In this document: positions 47,410 through 60,790 of the stretch, piece by piece
Numbering within the stretch: the first letter of the stretch is position 1
Layout: the number at the start of each line of letters is the position of its first letter
From: Tretioscincus oriximinensis
Lineage: Eukaryota; Chordata; Lepidosauria; Squamata; Gymnophthalmidae
Reading direction: 5' to 3'
DNA length: 64,000 bases
Assembly: GCA_022410635.1 (NCBI GenBank)
Contig: JAJVDF010000382.1
Coordinates: forward strand, 790,383-854,382
Position numbers and translations under genes: made by a program
Notes under the pieces: model-generated
What the model saw: the letters and a program-made list of their open reading frames with translations, nothing else
The model's database searches: none
Told to the model about the DNA's origin: nothing

Positions 47410-48750
47410 ACAGTTATTTTTCTGAACTTGATGATGATGGAGTGGAGTGCTCAAATTATTCCTGCTTCAAGATAAACAAGAATACACCACTGCTTAATCT
47501 GAATTAGAGGATATTAGAATTGGTTTCTACTACTAATCCACTTTAGGGGGCTCTTAGTACATACATCTAACCTGTATTAGCTCTAGTCCCTTGCAGATAA
47601 TGTGAAGTAGTAAGTTCCAGAAGCTGAATTAATAAGGCTGAGCAATGCATAAACATCTTTTGTTAATAAGCCTGTGAAAGTTCTGTGTGCCAATCATTCC
47701 TGAACGAGAGGTAATTCGTTCCAATTCGCATCAATTCATTTTTCCCTTAGAAAGAATTGTTATTTTGTTCTTTAATTTCCTTCTGTCAGAAATCATTCAA
47801 AATATCCTTTAAAACACAGATAAGTTTCCTTTCACACAGCTTATGACTTTGGAAAAATACTTTTGTTCGTCCCTAGGCTTTATGCTGCTGGTATTGTCAA
47901 TATGGAGGCTTTGGCTTTTCAGCTTTTTGGAAGATGACATGTTTAATAGTCCTTTTGTTTAGAAGGAAAGGAGAGAAAAAAGGGCTCACAAATCTTGATG
48001 CATGTTTTGCAGCTTGTGCAGTATCTACCCCCTATGGGTTTTCTTCATTTCTAGAATATACTATTATCTCAAATGGTCTATTTCTAATTGGATGGATTTA
48101 ATTGCTTATATAGGTAAGTCTATTGCTCACTGGACAAATTTAGAAGAAAAAGCTTTCAGAATGCACATGTCTCAGGAGGAAATGGGAATTCTGCTTATTG
48201 CTTCTCTCCTTAACTGCAGTGGATGTCACCAGGTTTATGACACCATTTCTGGAATTATTGTCCCCTTAAGAAGTATTTCAATTTCGGACCATCTCTATGG
48301 GAGATCTTCATAAAGAATCTTTCTTGTGCCCGGCCTTTGTCCACTCAGTACTTTATTTGAAATGTGTGGTGTCACAACGGCAACTTTGCCCTCAGCCACT
48401 ACTGCTTCAACTGATTTTGGAAGCTGACAACAAAAGAATATATACCAATATTTCTTGAAATAGAAAAAATAAGGGCAAGAATGTCAGGCATTTTAAAAAT
48501 AGTGCAATGAAATAGCCAGATTCAGTTGTTGGAAATAATAAAATTGTCTTTTCCATCTGTATATATAGTGTAATTTTGTTGTTATTTACAAAATCTTTCT
48601 GTTTTGATTGTGGAATCTTTGGATTAATGTAAACTTCCCTTTGATATGTGTTACTGTTGTTGTTCATGGGTTTCACCTTCGCTTGCTGCTTGTGGGAGTG
48701 GCCTGGCTGCAAAATCACCTTGAGCGAATGTTGGGACAGGTATTAATGGC
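47410..48750. other. Unassigned stretch
   Basis: No gene or repeat recognised; frames up to 103 codons lack recognisable features. Confidence 0.4.
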
Positions 48751-48930
48751 TGCCATCCTTTCCTTCTTTCCTCCTCATTGTCTTCTCTTATGTTTGTTTC
48801 CCCTTCCATTCTCCCTACTGTCTTTCCTTCTGCTTTCCTTTTTTCCTTCCTTCCTTTTGTCTTTCCCTCTTACTTTCCCTTCTACATCATTTCCTTCTTT
48901 TCTCTTTCCTTTCCTTCTGGAGCCAAGAAA
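48751..48930 (+). repeat. Polypyrimidine tract
   Basis: About 180 bases dominated by TTCC and TTTC units. The overlapping frames on both strands are low-complexity translations. Confidence 0.85.
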
Positions 48931-50003
48931 AGAAAGAAGAGTGCCAGGCCAGTAGGGTCTAACACCCTTCTTCCTTTCCAGGTAGGTGCCATGTAGGGGA
49001 TGCAGTGGGGAAGGCTGCCTCAACCAGAAGTGGATGCTTTATTCTAGGCTGCCATCCAACCCTGGTTGCTGCTTAATCTACCAGGTTTCCTCCACTGTGC
49101 CATTTCCTTCATCATGAAACTGCTGGCAACAATGCTGCTGCCACCATATTTTGAGCATTTTTTGGGCAGGCTTTTTTTACTTTTCACTTTGGGGGTCCAG
49201 GTAAGGGGTGGGTTTTGTGCACTCCGTCCAACAACTTTCATTTGAAGTGATAAGCAGGTTTTTTGGTGCATGCCTAGAGTGGTGCTGCCACAAAATTAGT
49301 AAATAGTAAGATGACCTCATGGTCCACAGCGCACCAGTCTCATCTGCACTCAGTGTATATACTGTATAACCAAGCAAGGTACTGACATGTTTCTGCCTTA
49401 CAAGACAATATGAAGAACTTAACTACAGTATAAAGGAATAAAAACTTTGAATTGCCTAGACATCAAGATTTTACCTCCCTGTCTCATCGGAGCCATCAAA
49501 GGATGTGTAAACATGGCATCTGGCAATGGATTGTTTGTATACACTAGTTTTTATGAGATGTTTGTGCATTAAAAGAGTGTTTTTGATACTACACGATACC
49601 CTTTAAAAATAAATTATTGTTTAGGGAAGTGATTAGATACACTTAAAGATGCACTCACTGGGTAAATTTGAATCTGTAATGGCAGACATTTTTTCTCCAG
49701 TATTTTCCATACTCTGTCATGAAATCTGAGAAAGGCCACCTGTTTGACATGTGGCATTTCATAATTCTGAATGAATTAGGTTTGAGCTGGGTAGGCCAAG
49801 AAAGTNTATATGGAAAAAAGTGGCAATTTTTTACTGAGTGATCAATCAGTTGTAAACAGTCAAAATCACGACTGGTTTTATCTGATCTGAAGAGAAAATA
49901 GACCGCAGTATGTGATCAAATAAAGTAAATTCTTAATTGTGAATTTGGACCATTATTAGGCTTTTGTGTGCGTGAGTAACAAAGAAACAAATATGCTTCA
50001 ATC
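48931..50003. other. Unassigned stretch
   Basis: No gene or repeat recognised. Confidence 0.4.
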
Positions 50004-50430
50004 TTAGGCTGCATCTCCGCACATGATTATTTAGTGAGATTGGAAGCAACGTTGCCTTCCATCCCCCCCAAGATATCATGCATGTTCAGCAGTCCACTCG
50101 CTCAAAAGGCCCATTTCCATGGAATTTTCAGCCACCTCAGTTTGTGTGATCATCAGCAGGCATTTGTNAAAAAAACCCAAAAGCTTTGTGGAGACATTCT
50201 GCAATATGAACACAGCAAATTCATTGGCTCTTGGCTCACAGAGAGTGTGTGGGAATTGTAGGAAAGAAAGCATAGCAAGGCCTTATGGGGCTCGTCATGA
50301 GATGAAATTGCTAGTCAATGTGTCAGAACGGCATGAAAGCTTTAAGGTAGACGGGGTGGATGGAAAACACATTTTAAAAGAAATAGCATGGCAAAACATG
50401 AAGTGGGGAAGGACCTTAGTAAGTGCGCAT
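50004..50430. mobile_element. TTAGGCTGCAT-type TIR element
   Basis: Starts TTAGGCTGCATCTCCGCAC. Interior TTCCATCCCCCC (50058) is mirrored by GGGGTGGATGGAA (50354). The interior also holds ATTGGCTCTTGGCTCACAG and GGGAATTGTAGGAAAGAAAG, the inverse of motifs in the 6664-7124 element. Right end uncertain; no transposase. Confidence 0.5.
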
Positions 50431-50519
50431 TGGGAAAAGAATTCCAATTATAACTATAAATTGATGATATCAGAGCTTTATGTGACCGGCTAGGTAATGG
50501 ATTTCGAAGTTTTTGTTGT
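50431..50519. other. Spacer
   Basis: Short unassigned segment between the TIR element and the CR1 copy. Confidence 0.3.
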
Positions 50520-51110
50520 CAGCTCACACTAAAAAAGCAAGTTCCGTGGAACTTAGAAAGAAAGAAAAATGNCAGAATGCATTATTGCGCCTCTTTATAG
50601 TGATAGCAATACTACATTTGCAATGTTGTATACAATTCTGGTCACCACAGCTTAGAAAGGTTATTGTGGAACTGGAAAAAGTGCATAGAAGGTTAACTAG
50701 ATAATAAAGAGACTGGGGCCTTATGAAAGCAGGCTGTAATGCCTAAGCTTCTTCAGCCCTGAAAGACAGAATTTGATTGAAATATATAAAACCATCCAAG
50801 GTGTAGAAAAAGTGAATAGAGAAAAGTTATTTTCTCCCTTGAACAACACTAGGATGAACACAGTATTTTTCATGTCTTCTACAGAATTTACAGCTAAAGG
50901 AGATGGTNGCAAATTTATGGACAGAAAGTATATATATTAATGGCTACTAGAAGGACTCTGCAAGGACTTGGGACCACCAGGTACAGTTATTGCCTCTGTC
51001 TTTTGCTTGAAAATGCTCAGAAGCAATTGGTGGGCCACTGTGAGTGTTACAGAACACTGGCTAGAAGGTTGTACCCTGATCCAGATGGGCTCCCCTCATG
51101 CTTTAATGTG
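50520..51110 (+). mobile_element. CR1-type LINE 3' end with ORF2 C-terminal scrap
   Basis: The frame at 50513-50704 reads LQCCIQFWSPQLRKVIVELE then KVHRRLTR, a CR1 ORF2 C-terminal signature. A decayed form of the GLFSLEKRRLRGD region follows (about 50715-50850). The 3' UTR to about 51110 keeps GAACACTGGCTAGAAGGTTG and TGATCCAGATGGGCTCC, the inverse of the text seen in the minus-strand copies. Inactive. Confidence 0.75.
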
Positions 51111-53267
51111 TCCAAATGAATACCACAAAACAGTTAACATCCTTGGATTTTAACAACTGAGAAGCTCATCCCAAAAATTCCAGTTGCATAGTAAATGAGA
51201 TGTAAATGCTAAACAAGATTGTCTATTTCTTAGCAGCTGCAAATATTTAATTCACATGTGAAATCCCTTGGTCATACAATTTTTCAAGTTGAGAATTTAC
51301 CACAACATACATACAATTTCTCATTTACAAAGAGCAGGCACGTTTCTTACTCTTGTGCCAAGTCATGCCGGGAAAGATTAATCAAAGTGACATTTAAATT
51401 GGAGCGAGATCAAAGCCACATGCAGCATTAAGTCTTAATTTACCTGATACAAACATGGAGGTGCTCAGGTGGACAAAGAGGATGCATTAGGCTGCACCCA
51501 AACCAGTGCTTTAGAAACTGTTGGGAATCTTACATACTGGCCTTCANAGTCTTGAACACACATTGAAGTAAGCAATCAGTAAAACTCATAAGCGTCAATA
51601 AATAAATAAAGAATGCAGCTGCCATGAAACCCCAAGACAGACCGTAATCCAAGCTAGTAAATCCTCTCTTTGAGAACAGCAGTTTATGAGCTCTTTAGAA
51701 ATTCTATTTATCAGTGGAAGGCTGCTTGCTAGGTCTCTTTGTGTTGCTGTTTATGAGGGAATCTTCTCATTGTCTTTGCCCAATGTCAATTATGTACAAA
51801 GGCAACTCCTCCCTCATCAAAAAACAGACTGAAATGGATAGCATTTATTTTATTGTTTTGGACAGTATGTTATCATTTTGCAGATGATCAAGAGAAAACA
51901 CAGTTAACTGCCTTACTGTCACACACAAGAAATACACCCAGCACTAGTTACACACTCCTTCCCCATCTTATCTCCACCCTAACATCTCTTCTTTTCATTC
52001 TCCACTTCTCTTTCCCTTTCATTTTTTCATTTTTTACAAGGATCTCCTGGTGTGCTAGATAAGGTATTGATTCTATTAATTTTGTCATCAAAACCAGAAA
52101 GGTAATTACACCTAATTTATAATATTGTGTTCCCAGTAAACAAGATGAAGCTGGTCTTTTATATTCCGTAAAACTGAAATGTCAGAAAGAACAGATGTGC
52201 TGCTGACCATTGATCCTTTTGGTCAAATGTTTAGATGAATATAAACAGCATTAGTTCTGGTGTACTCATTCTATTCTTTATTTGAATATGCATGCAAATA
52301 ACAGATTTTTCAATAGCATTATTGGGCAAAAAGTTCAGTAAAATATTTCTCAGATCATTAAGTTTCATTTAAAGTTGCAATTTTATGTACTGAACCAATA
52401 TAATTAGAAGTAAACTCTGCTGAACTTGGTGCATGACCAGTCTTGTTAACACAATGGGCACATAAACTCACAATATGTGTGCCAATGAACTTGGATGCCT
52501 TTCTAGGGTTTCCACATATCGTGGAATGGTTGGGAATTCCTGAATTCCTGATTGGGAATTCCCAATCATCCAGAACCCAAGAAATTTCTGATTTCTCCAA
52601 TCTTCTAGGATTGAAATGTCCTCCTTTGCTGTCCTTCCCCTTCCCTCCTCCACATATGGTGACCATGCAGTGGTTCAATCTTTCCTATTTCAACATGCAC
52701 ACCTAAGATAAATGGGAGAGTTTTAGAAAGCAGGACAGCTTTATATTTTTCGTATATGTTTTCCATCCTTATATTCTTACTAGTACACACATCATACTGC
52801 AAAACTGGTCACATAGCTAGAGGCAAACTGTTTCCACATACATGTGCTAGGTTAGAAGAGGCTAGACTGGCTGGGTTATCCTGTTTCATCAAAATAATAA
52901 TCTGAAAATGTCATGAGGGTTTTTTTTTACTGTTCTGACTTAGTTTTGTATATTTCTGGGTCAGCAGAAAGTATATGGATGATTTCCTATTCAACACTGC
53001 AGTGTTCAGGAGGAAAAAAGTGACTTTCAAGCACAAATCTTTGGGAAGCTGTTTTTGACAACTATGCTACTTTGAAAACAGTCAGAAACATCCTTCGATG
53101 GATGCAGAATCAGGGGTGAATCACAAAGACCCTTTAGGCACTGTGTTAAACCAGTGTTAGTAAATCCAGATTTCTTTGATCATGACTAGCTGTGGCTGTG
53201 CACATCTGCATTAAGCATATTGGGCAGCATTAGAACTAAGACAACATGTGCTACAATGCAGATTAAT
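51111..53267. other. Unassigned stretch
   Basis: 51160-51490 is complex, non-repetitive and could be conserved non-coding DNA, but this cannot be judged here. A TTAGGCTGCA motif lies at 51487-51496. 52530-52575 has small GGGAATTC palindromes. Confidence 0.35.
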
Positions 53268-53350
53268 AGAATAATAGAAATATAGAGTCGGAAGGAACCA
53301 TTCTGTGTTATCGGGCCCAACCCACTACTCCTAATTTAGGTAAAAGCATC
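53268..53350 (-). mobile_element. CR1-type LINE 3' end fragment
   Basis: TAGAATAATAGAAATATAGA, then GTCGGAAGGAACCATTC and GGGCCCAACCCA, is the inverse of the CR1 terminus (compare 12988-13071). Short and diverged. Confidence 0.65.
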
Positions 53351-54531
53351 TCAGGCAAAATTAGTTACCTCAAAAGTATGTTTATCTATTGCCTTTATAA
53401 AACACTTTTTTATTATGTGAAATTTCAAAATCCCTTGTCCTCTAATACACTATCTGTCCTTATGTGTAAGGAAAACAAAAAACAAGAAGGACCATTCACC
53501 ACTGATTGATGCTGCATGAATACCATGGTCAGGGGTGAATTCCAAGGTTAAATAGGGAAAGTGATATATACTTGTTTGATGAAAGGGGCAGACGTTTGTG
53601 TTCACATCAAGCTCATGTGCAGTTGCGCTATGATTAGTCACAGACCATTCAAAGGGCATACATGACACTGACAAATATTTTCAAAGACAAATGCTCAATG
53701 TGTAAAACAGATATTGGTGATACTTGGCAAGTTGACCTCTGGCCATACAGGGCCATACTTGACCTCTTAAAATAATGGAAATCTCTGAAAAAATTGTTCA
53801 CATACTGAAAGCATTGGAGGATAAAAGGCAACAGGATTATGATGAGCTAAACAGTGAAATTTAATTCTGGTCACCTGAAGTTGATGCTTCTGGGGAACGT
53901 GACTTTCATATTGTAAAGGTATGTGTTTAAAATTCAACATATGTGCTGTTGTCTAGCATCTAACCCTACAAATTACAGAACTGACTGAATATACTTTATC
54001 CATTATGGAAATACATAGTCCTTATTTAATATGATAGCCTGTATAGCAGGTTATTTTTAAGGATAATTTTAAGGAACATTTGTAAATAACTACTCATTTT
54101 TACAAATATATGTAATTTAGACCATGTCTCCACTGTACAACTGATATCCATTTGATGGGTTCCAAAGGCAGGCAGCCTTGACCTTGCTGACCAGTATCTG
54201 GAGGCCATCTGTTGTGCCTTGGGGCCTGTCAAAAATGCCTAAAGGTTAATGCATAAGGAATGACCATACCTGAAATTAAATGAAATGAGTTGTGGCTGAC
54301 TGAAGGGGCTACTGTCCCTGTATATGGCGACCATATGCAGATGCAGATGCTTTGTGAAAGGTAACTCACATAAAAGCAGTGAAGCAGAGGATGTGCATTA
54401 ACCAGCCAAGACCAGACTGTGTCAAAGAAGGCACCATGGCCTCAGTATCTCTCAGAAACTATGGTCCATATATATATACAACAAAAAAGAGAGTTCTATC
54501 TAGACTTAAAAGATTCCCAAGAATAAACATT
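53351..54531. other. Unassigned stretch
   Basis: No gene or repeat recognised. Confidence 0.4.
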
Positions 54532-54546
54532 GGGGGGGGGGGGGGG
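54532..54546 (+). repeat. Poly-G run (15)
   Basis: Fifteen consecutive G; length is likely unreliable. Confidence 0.9.
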
Positions 54547-55103
54547 AAGAGAAGATTGAGGAGCAATTCCCAATGAAAAGAAAAAGATGAAATTTGAAAC
54601 CCCCAAAACAAAATAATTCTCCATGTTAATATTGAGAAGGGGAGAAATCATCTCTGCCAATTGAGCTTAAGAAGCCATCTTTATTTTTATCTCAGGTTGC
54701 TCATTTTTAACAAGCTTAATTTGGAAAAACTACAAATATCTTTCAAAGTGAAATGAAGTCAGGCTGTAGCCTGATGCAAATTGGTTTATCGCCTCCTGAG
54801 GATTNTAAAGCCTAAAGAGAAAAGGTTCTAAAGTGACAGAATTCTGTTCACCTAACTCAAGGCACTCATGTGACATGAACTGTTTCTAGACATGATATAA
54901 GTATGCGAGAGCAAGTGAGAGAGTAACAGGAAACATGCAGTTGAGCTTCCTATTTTCATGCAAGGCAAAGCAGAATTACAGAGATGTGAACTTTGCCTCA
55001 AGGGAACCAGTAGCAAAGGTTTTAAAGCAAAGCTTTAAAAGGAAGAGCAAGGAGCTGGGTTCTCTGACCCTGCCTAGCAGATCTACTGGTTGTACTTCCC
55101 ATT
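54547..55103. other. Unassigned stretch
   Basis: No gene or repeat recognised. Confidence 0.4.
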
Positions 55104-55292
55104 TAGGCTAACTAGATGACCCCTTTTGGGGTGTGTGTGTGAAAACCTGGTTTTGTGGTGCCTCCCGTTTTTTCCTGAGGAAAAAAAAATTAAAAAAAGA
55201 TTATTTTTTTTGGAAAAAAAAATCCTCAGCAAAAACAGTGAAGCACTCCAAAACCAGGTTTCTACCCCCCAAGGGGTCATCTGGTCAGCCTA
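55104..55292. mobile_element. Fold-back MITE, copy 4
   Basis: Starts TAGGCTAACTAGATGACCCC and ends GGGGTCATCTGGTCAGCCTA. The arms share GAAAACCTGGTTTTGTGGTG and its complement, and the loop is A/T-rich with runs of A and T. TA lies at both borders. Same family as 2104-2308. Confidence 0.8.
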
Positions 55293-57112
55293 ACCATATT
55301 TGCTCCCAACTGTCAGTTGGGGCTGCCTTTCTCCCCTTCTATCTGGGTTGCTTTCTAGGGCTCCCCAGCTGGCAACTGAGAAAAATAGCCAGTAAGTCTG
55401 CCAGATAGGGAAAGATAATCCAGCCCTCCCTTCCTTTTAAAGCTACTGCCTTTCTTCCTTGAGACAAGCCTGGTAACTTTCATTTCTGGCTACTGAAGTT
55501 GAACTAGGATGGACATGGGGAGTGGGTAGCTCCTGGTCCAGTGCTGGGATTTGTATGCTTTTTGTCTACACTTTATAAGAAAATCCCATCTCTTACGATG
55601 TATGCAGGATGCTCATGATGTCATTTCCAGTCCCTGCTTCCAGAAAGGGTGCTAAGGATGATGTCACTTCTGGTCCCTTTTTCAGGAATGACACCACAAA
55701 TTATGTCATTACTGGGGCAGGACTAGAAGTGACATCATGAGACACACGAGACATTTGAGATCACAAATGCATGCAACTTCTGGTGGAAGTTGCATACGAG
55801 CTCATGGTATATGGGAATTTTCCTCTAGGACTGCCCTGGTGTATGCCATTGGCTGATGTAAATTGCTCCATTTGGGGTCCTGCTCAATCCAAGCCTAGAC
55901 TATCTATGGTGCATGCTAATGCACAACCTGCAGATGTCAACTTTATTGTTTTTAGTGCAACAGTCTTAAATAACTAAGCCACCACTCTGGAAACTGGTTT
56001 ACTTTAGGATTTGGGAGTTATATTGTTTTGAAGAAGTGGCTGTGGGAACATTACTGAAATAGTGATCTCAAATAAAGCATAAAATATTTTGCATTAGAAG
56101 GANCCTCTGGCTTAGTTGATGGTTATGCCATTAAGAATTCCATTAAGAATTAGGTATCAGTTATGGGTGAATTCTTCAGGGCTGAAAAATGCTTCTTGTT
56201 TGAAGCTGGGGAATCTCTTTACTGGTTTTTCATGATTTGAAATAAATAACATTGAGTAGGGTGAAAAAAGATGACCCTGTGGGCATCAAGCATCTGCAAA
56301 CAGCAACTAACATATGACAATAATAAAATGGGTCGGTTTAGGCTGTGAGAAATCTAACAACTTGAACAAAAAGAAGCGTTCAGAATGTTCGTTTTTTTCC
56401 AATGATAATTATAATTGGGAGGGTACAATGGGCTGGAAACCTTTGTCCTCATCTAAAATACATTCATTCAAACNGAAGGAGCAAACAGCAAAAATGAAGA
56501 GAAATGATCCTTGCTAGTAACTAATGGAATTTTCAAGCCAAGCTTTCAATAATTTATGTGCTTTTCCAAGTTACATATAATTGTTTGTTTGTAAAGGTAG
56601 TATCTATTAATGGTATCATTTTTCCTTCTCCAGATATTCATTCAATAGCTGACATTTAATTTTTTGCTGCTTTGCACATAAGTAGATGCAACTGTATGGG
56701 TTTCTTTTAAAATTAAAATGATTTAACCATCATACTTGGGATTTTCATTACTTGTGAACAATAGGTCTTCCAAAGCGAAAGATAACAAAATCAGGGCTTT
56801 ATTTATCCTTAGTCAAGAAACATAGATTTCACAAAGCTCTAGAGAGTCACTACCGTTAAGAACAGCAATAGCACTCTTTGTTCCATTTGCTCTAGCTACA
56901 TTTTAAAAAGAGAAATGCTTACTCATTTTAATTTTTATCCATAGATTAACATAGTGCATAAAATCCCCAGGATTCGTATTTGTATAGAAATTAATAACGA
57001 AGTATTCATATTTTTAATGAGCAAGGCATTCAAGCAGGGACTGATAAAACATCAGAGAGGAGTCAGACGAATTACTGAATTGTGCACAAAGATTAATGTT
57101 TCAGTTTAAACG
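55293..57112. other. Unassigned stretch
   Basis: 55560-55750 repeats TGATGTCACTTCTGG-like phrases (also near 35730-35810), so it may contain an old repeat. The rest is unassigned. Confidence 0.35.
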
Positions 57113-57920
57113 ACTGAGGTTATGTGCACACAACATTTTTCTACTTCGTTCGTAGAGCAATCAGGATGTTCTNGGCACAACTTCTAAGTGTTTTTCTGTA
57201 GCTGACCCGCAATGAATGCCTTTCCCCCCAGAATAAATTATTGCTCAGATATTCAGGCATCATTCCAAAGAACCTCCATATTTTCGCAACCGTATGCATA
57301 TTCCCAAATTAGACACAAGATGGTAAAACAATTGAGAAATAAACATTTGTTTCTATTGCTTGTTACAAGTAAAAAATATATTATTGGACTGCATTGCAAC
57401 GACGACATAAAAACCGCTACAAAGCTATAGTCTGGAATATAGCAATNGTGTGTCCGTGCACACAAAACATGTATAATCTATGACCAATGCCCCAGTTCCG
57501 TAACATTGCTCATTGATCTCATTGCAGTGCAGTCTGAGAATTATTTTTTTTACTCGCAACAGCAAATAGAAACAACTGCTGTGTCCTCGCTTGTTTTAAC
57601 ATCTCATGTTTTAACTAGTGCAAAAGCTGACACTCATGAGAGTACGGGTGTTCTCCTCAACAATGCCTGAATATCTGAGCAATAGTTTATTCTGGGGAAA
57701 ACAGTGTTTATTGTGGGAGGACTGCGGAAAAACACTTAGCATGTGTGCCCCAGTCTTCCTCNTAGCGCCATGAATGAGGTAGAAAATAGACATATGCACA
57801 CAGCTGAGATCAATGAATGATATTATGAAACTGGGGCATTGGTCACAGACTATACATGTTTGGTGTGCATGGACACACAATTGCTATATTCCGCATTATA
57901 GTGATTTTTAAATTATAGTG
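57113..57920. mobile_element. TIR element (GGCTGCATGCACAC family), self-nested
   Basis: The outer segments 57113-57390 and 57808-57920 together are the inverse of the element at 9867-10266 (ends TGTGCACACAACATTTTTCT and ATAGTGTGCACCTATCC). The middle, about 57391-57807, is another copy in the plus orientation, from GACTGCATTGCAACGACGAC to ATATGCACACAGCTG. The result is one element inserted into another of its own family, which gives a large inverted repeat (57425-57500 against 57822-57905). No transposase. Confidence 0.6.
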
Positions 57921-60430
57921 TGCACCTATCCTGAAAATCTTCTCACAATGGACCAAGATCTGATCTGAACCTCTCTCATTCACATCCTCTTCTTAGCCCA
58001 TTCTGCTAATGTCTTCTCCCTTCAACCTCAATTTATTTTCCACATGTTGCCTTGTTGCTGCTGGAGAAAATGATGATGCAGCCCATAGTCTCTCACTGGT
58101 GGGACAAGGAACACTCTAGCCCATGGACTAGTGAAATTAAGCCTGCTGCTAGTATGTGATGGAGTGAGCTGCTAGCAGAGGACAAAGGGAAGAGGAAGTG
58201 GCCAGCTCCATTTGGCACTGAGCACAGAACAGAAGGCGTAGTATGACTTCTGTAGGAGGCAGTCGGCATTGTTTATTCAGAGTGAATACCTGCACCCCTT
58301 GGTTGCCATGGCATTTGCTTTGAAATGCTGCTGCCATTTTGAACGCAGTTCTCACCCAACCAATGAGCAACACAGCGAGGTGTGTTTTACCCTCCCTGTG
58401 TTTCTGACTGGTTTGAGTGACGATCATCAATATTTAAAAAAAATCTATTTAGATTTAAGGAAATGCTATGAAGTATGTCTGTTTTCTTTCTGATCGGTTC
58501 ATAAAGTGCAAAGCTTGTGAAGGGGAGGCCATGCATCTTTATTAAAACTAGTGTCACTGATAAATCTTAGCACANCAGTGAGGACAAAGATAATAAAGAT
58601 TTTCTAAATGCAAGGGACAAGATATGTGGGTGGGCATTTGTATGAGTTGAAATCTGGAGAGGCTGAGCTGTAGAAGTGACACTTTTTAACATTCTCTAGA
58701 TTTTGCAGTCTTGCTAAGAACTCAGGAACATTTTGAAACAAACAGAGACACAACGGAGAGCATCAGTCTGTAAACAAGTTTCATGGATATGATAGCTATA
58801 GCCTATTCATTTCTTTCTGAGGAGATGACATATTCTGTCCGGTGTGTGTTTCTGAAGAAAATTAGAACGGATAAGATAAAAGAAAATCAATTACAATGGG
58901 TCAAGTAGCTACTTATGTGAAATATTAAAACAGTTGGGAAACTCTTTATTCTCTTCCTTACAAAATTGAATTCTTTTTTTTTTAAAGGAACTCCAACCTC
59001 TGACATGGACAATTTAATTCTTCAAATATATGTCTAATGAAAGGTTCAGATCCTAATAAATCCTGTCAGAAAGGAAAAGAAGATATGTCGGAGAGTGAAT
59101 AGAAGATTAAAGCGCCAGAGGAAAAACTACGATGTTGAGAACAATGAGGCTTATGTTTGGCTTAGGTTTGTTAGGAAAGGAAACCGAAATACTGTATGTG
59201 AGACTCACAATCATTCCTTTCCTTCATTCTTTGCAAAATGTGGCTTATGATTAAAGAAAGGGCTTTATGCTGTTTTGATTCTGGCTCCCTGGAGGTCTAT
59301 CTTCACTTAATCCTATTTTTACACAAAGTAAAAATCACAGGTTTCTGGAGGAGAAATGAAAAAGAACAGTACGATAATATTTGAAAAACAGCTTCTTGTT
59401 TCTTTATTTAGTAAAATAGACTAAAGCACCACCTACAAGGATAGATGGGCATTTTATTCCTTGTTTTGAAGATTGTGTGTCTAAAAGATCAAGACGGGAC
59501 TAAGATGAGTCCCCCACTCTACCCCCACCAATTCACTTCCAAAGAAAGGAAAGACCTTTACTTCAAAGGAATACTGTGGCATTCTCACATCTCTAAATGC
59601 TGCTCAGAAGGGGGACATTTGTTTTGCCTTGTAACTTTTTGCCAGTTATTTTAACTTGTAAATGGAAAATGAAGAGAATATAAAAGAAGAGGAAAAGNAA
59701 TGGAAAACCACTTCCTTCCTGTTCCATTCCCAGATATACATTTTCTCTGGGGAATAGTTCAAACAATTAGCAGGAACAGAGCTTGCTTACTGCAACAGTA
59801 ATTGGCAAACTGGGAGCCAAATTTCCCCATCCACGCCCCATCCATTCCTCTCCTAAGCCATGCCTTCTTCGCACCCAAACTGAGAGTAGGCGTTCTGGTA
59901 CCAACACACAGTAATAAGAGAAATGGTATCATGAAATGCTGAGACCAAGCAAATTACTTTACCTGATAAAACCAAACAGACAGATTCTTGGATACCAGCG
60001 ATCGNTGATATCTGGGGGACGTGTGCAACTAATTGAATCTGTGTATATGTTGACGTTTGTTAAAGCTGTCTACAGAGCCAGAGGAAGCTCTTTGTTAAAT
60101 CCTACACATATCCAGGGTTGAGATTGCTCTGAACAAAAATTGGTTGCTTGTTATGATGTACTCACTAAATGCGTCATGTACAATAAATTTTGATTTTCTA
60201 AGTAGAAACCAGGTTTTGAAATCTTGCTGTAATNAAGGAGCCTTTAAAAGACATTATTTTTGTTGATGACATATATTGCCACATTGTAAATTCTATATAA
60301 GTCTACGTTAATTCATTAGAACATTTTAGGTTAATCAGACAAGCAGTTTGCTTGGTTTCACTGAAAAGTGGTTTCCCTGATTCCTTCCCAACCCAATCCA
60401 TGCCTCCCACTGTCCACATAGGTCTGTGAT
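57921..60430. other. Unassigned stretch
   Basis: No gene or repeat recognised; short frames only. Confidence 0.4.
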
Positions 60431-60439
60431 TTTTAAAAA

Positions 60440-60790
60440 CCATGGCCCTTAATGTCCCCCTTCCCCTTCCTTCCTCCCTTGCCTCCCTCCCAGCAATTAT
60501 TGGTCTGGCAGCTGGTAGGCACAGCACAGGCAGATAGCTTGAGAGCCATAACGTGCGACTTCACCTTAGAGACCACAGTGGAACAATCCAGGGCAGGTGC
60601 ATTAGTGCTGGTTGACCTCCTGTCAGGATGGATGGCAGTAACTGCAGTCCTGGAGGGAGCAAGGGCAAAAGCCGGACAAGCAGTGACTTCACCACATCTT
60701 GTCTTCTGGGTTGCCAATCTGCACATGCACATCAGCTAGCACCATCTCTGTCCATCGCAGTGCACAGATCAGGTGCTGCAGCAGAAGAAG
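60440..60790. other. GC-richer segment with open frames on both strands
   Basis: Frames of 95 (plus) and 99 (minus) codons overlap, which usually reflects GC composition and not coding. No domain recognised. It ends in CATCATCATCAACAACAAAA, which could be a retroelement tail. Confidence 0.3.

Noticed and set aside
60433..60739. Opposed frames of about 95-99 codons
   Set aside because: Overlap on both strands, no recognised domain, composition-driven.
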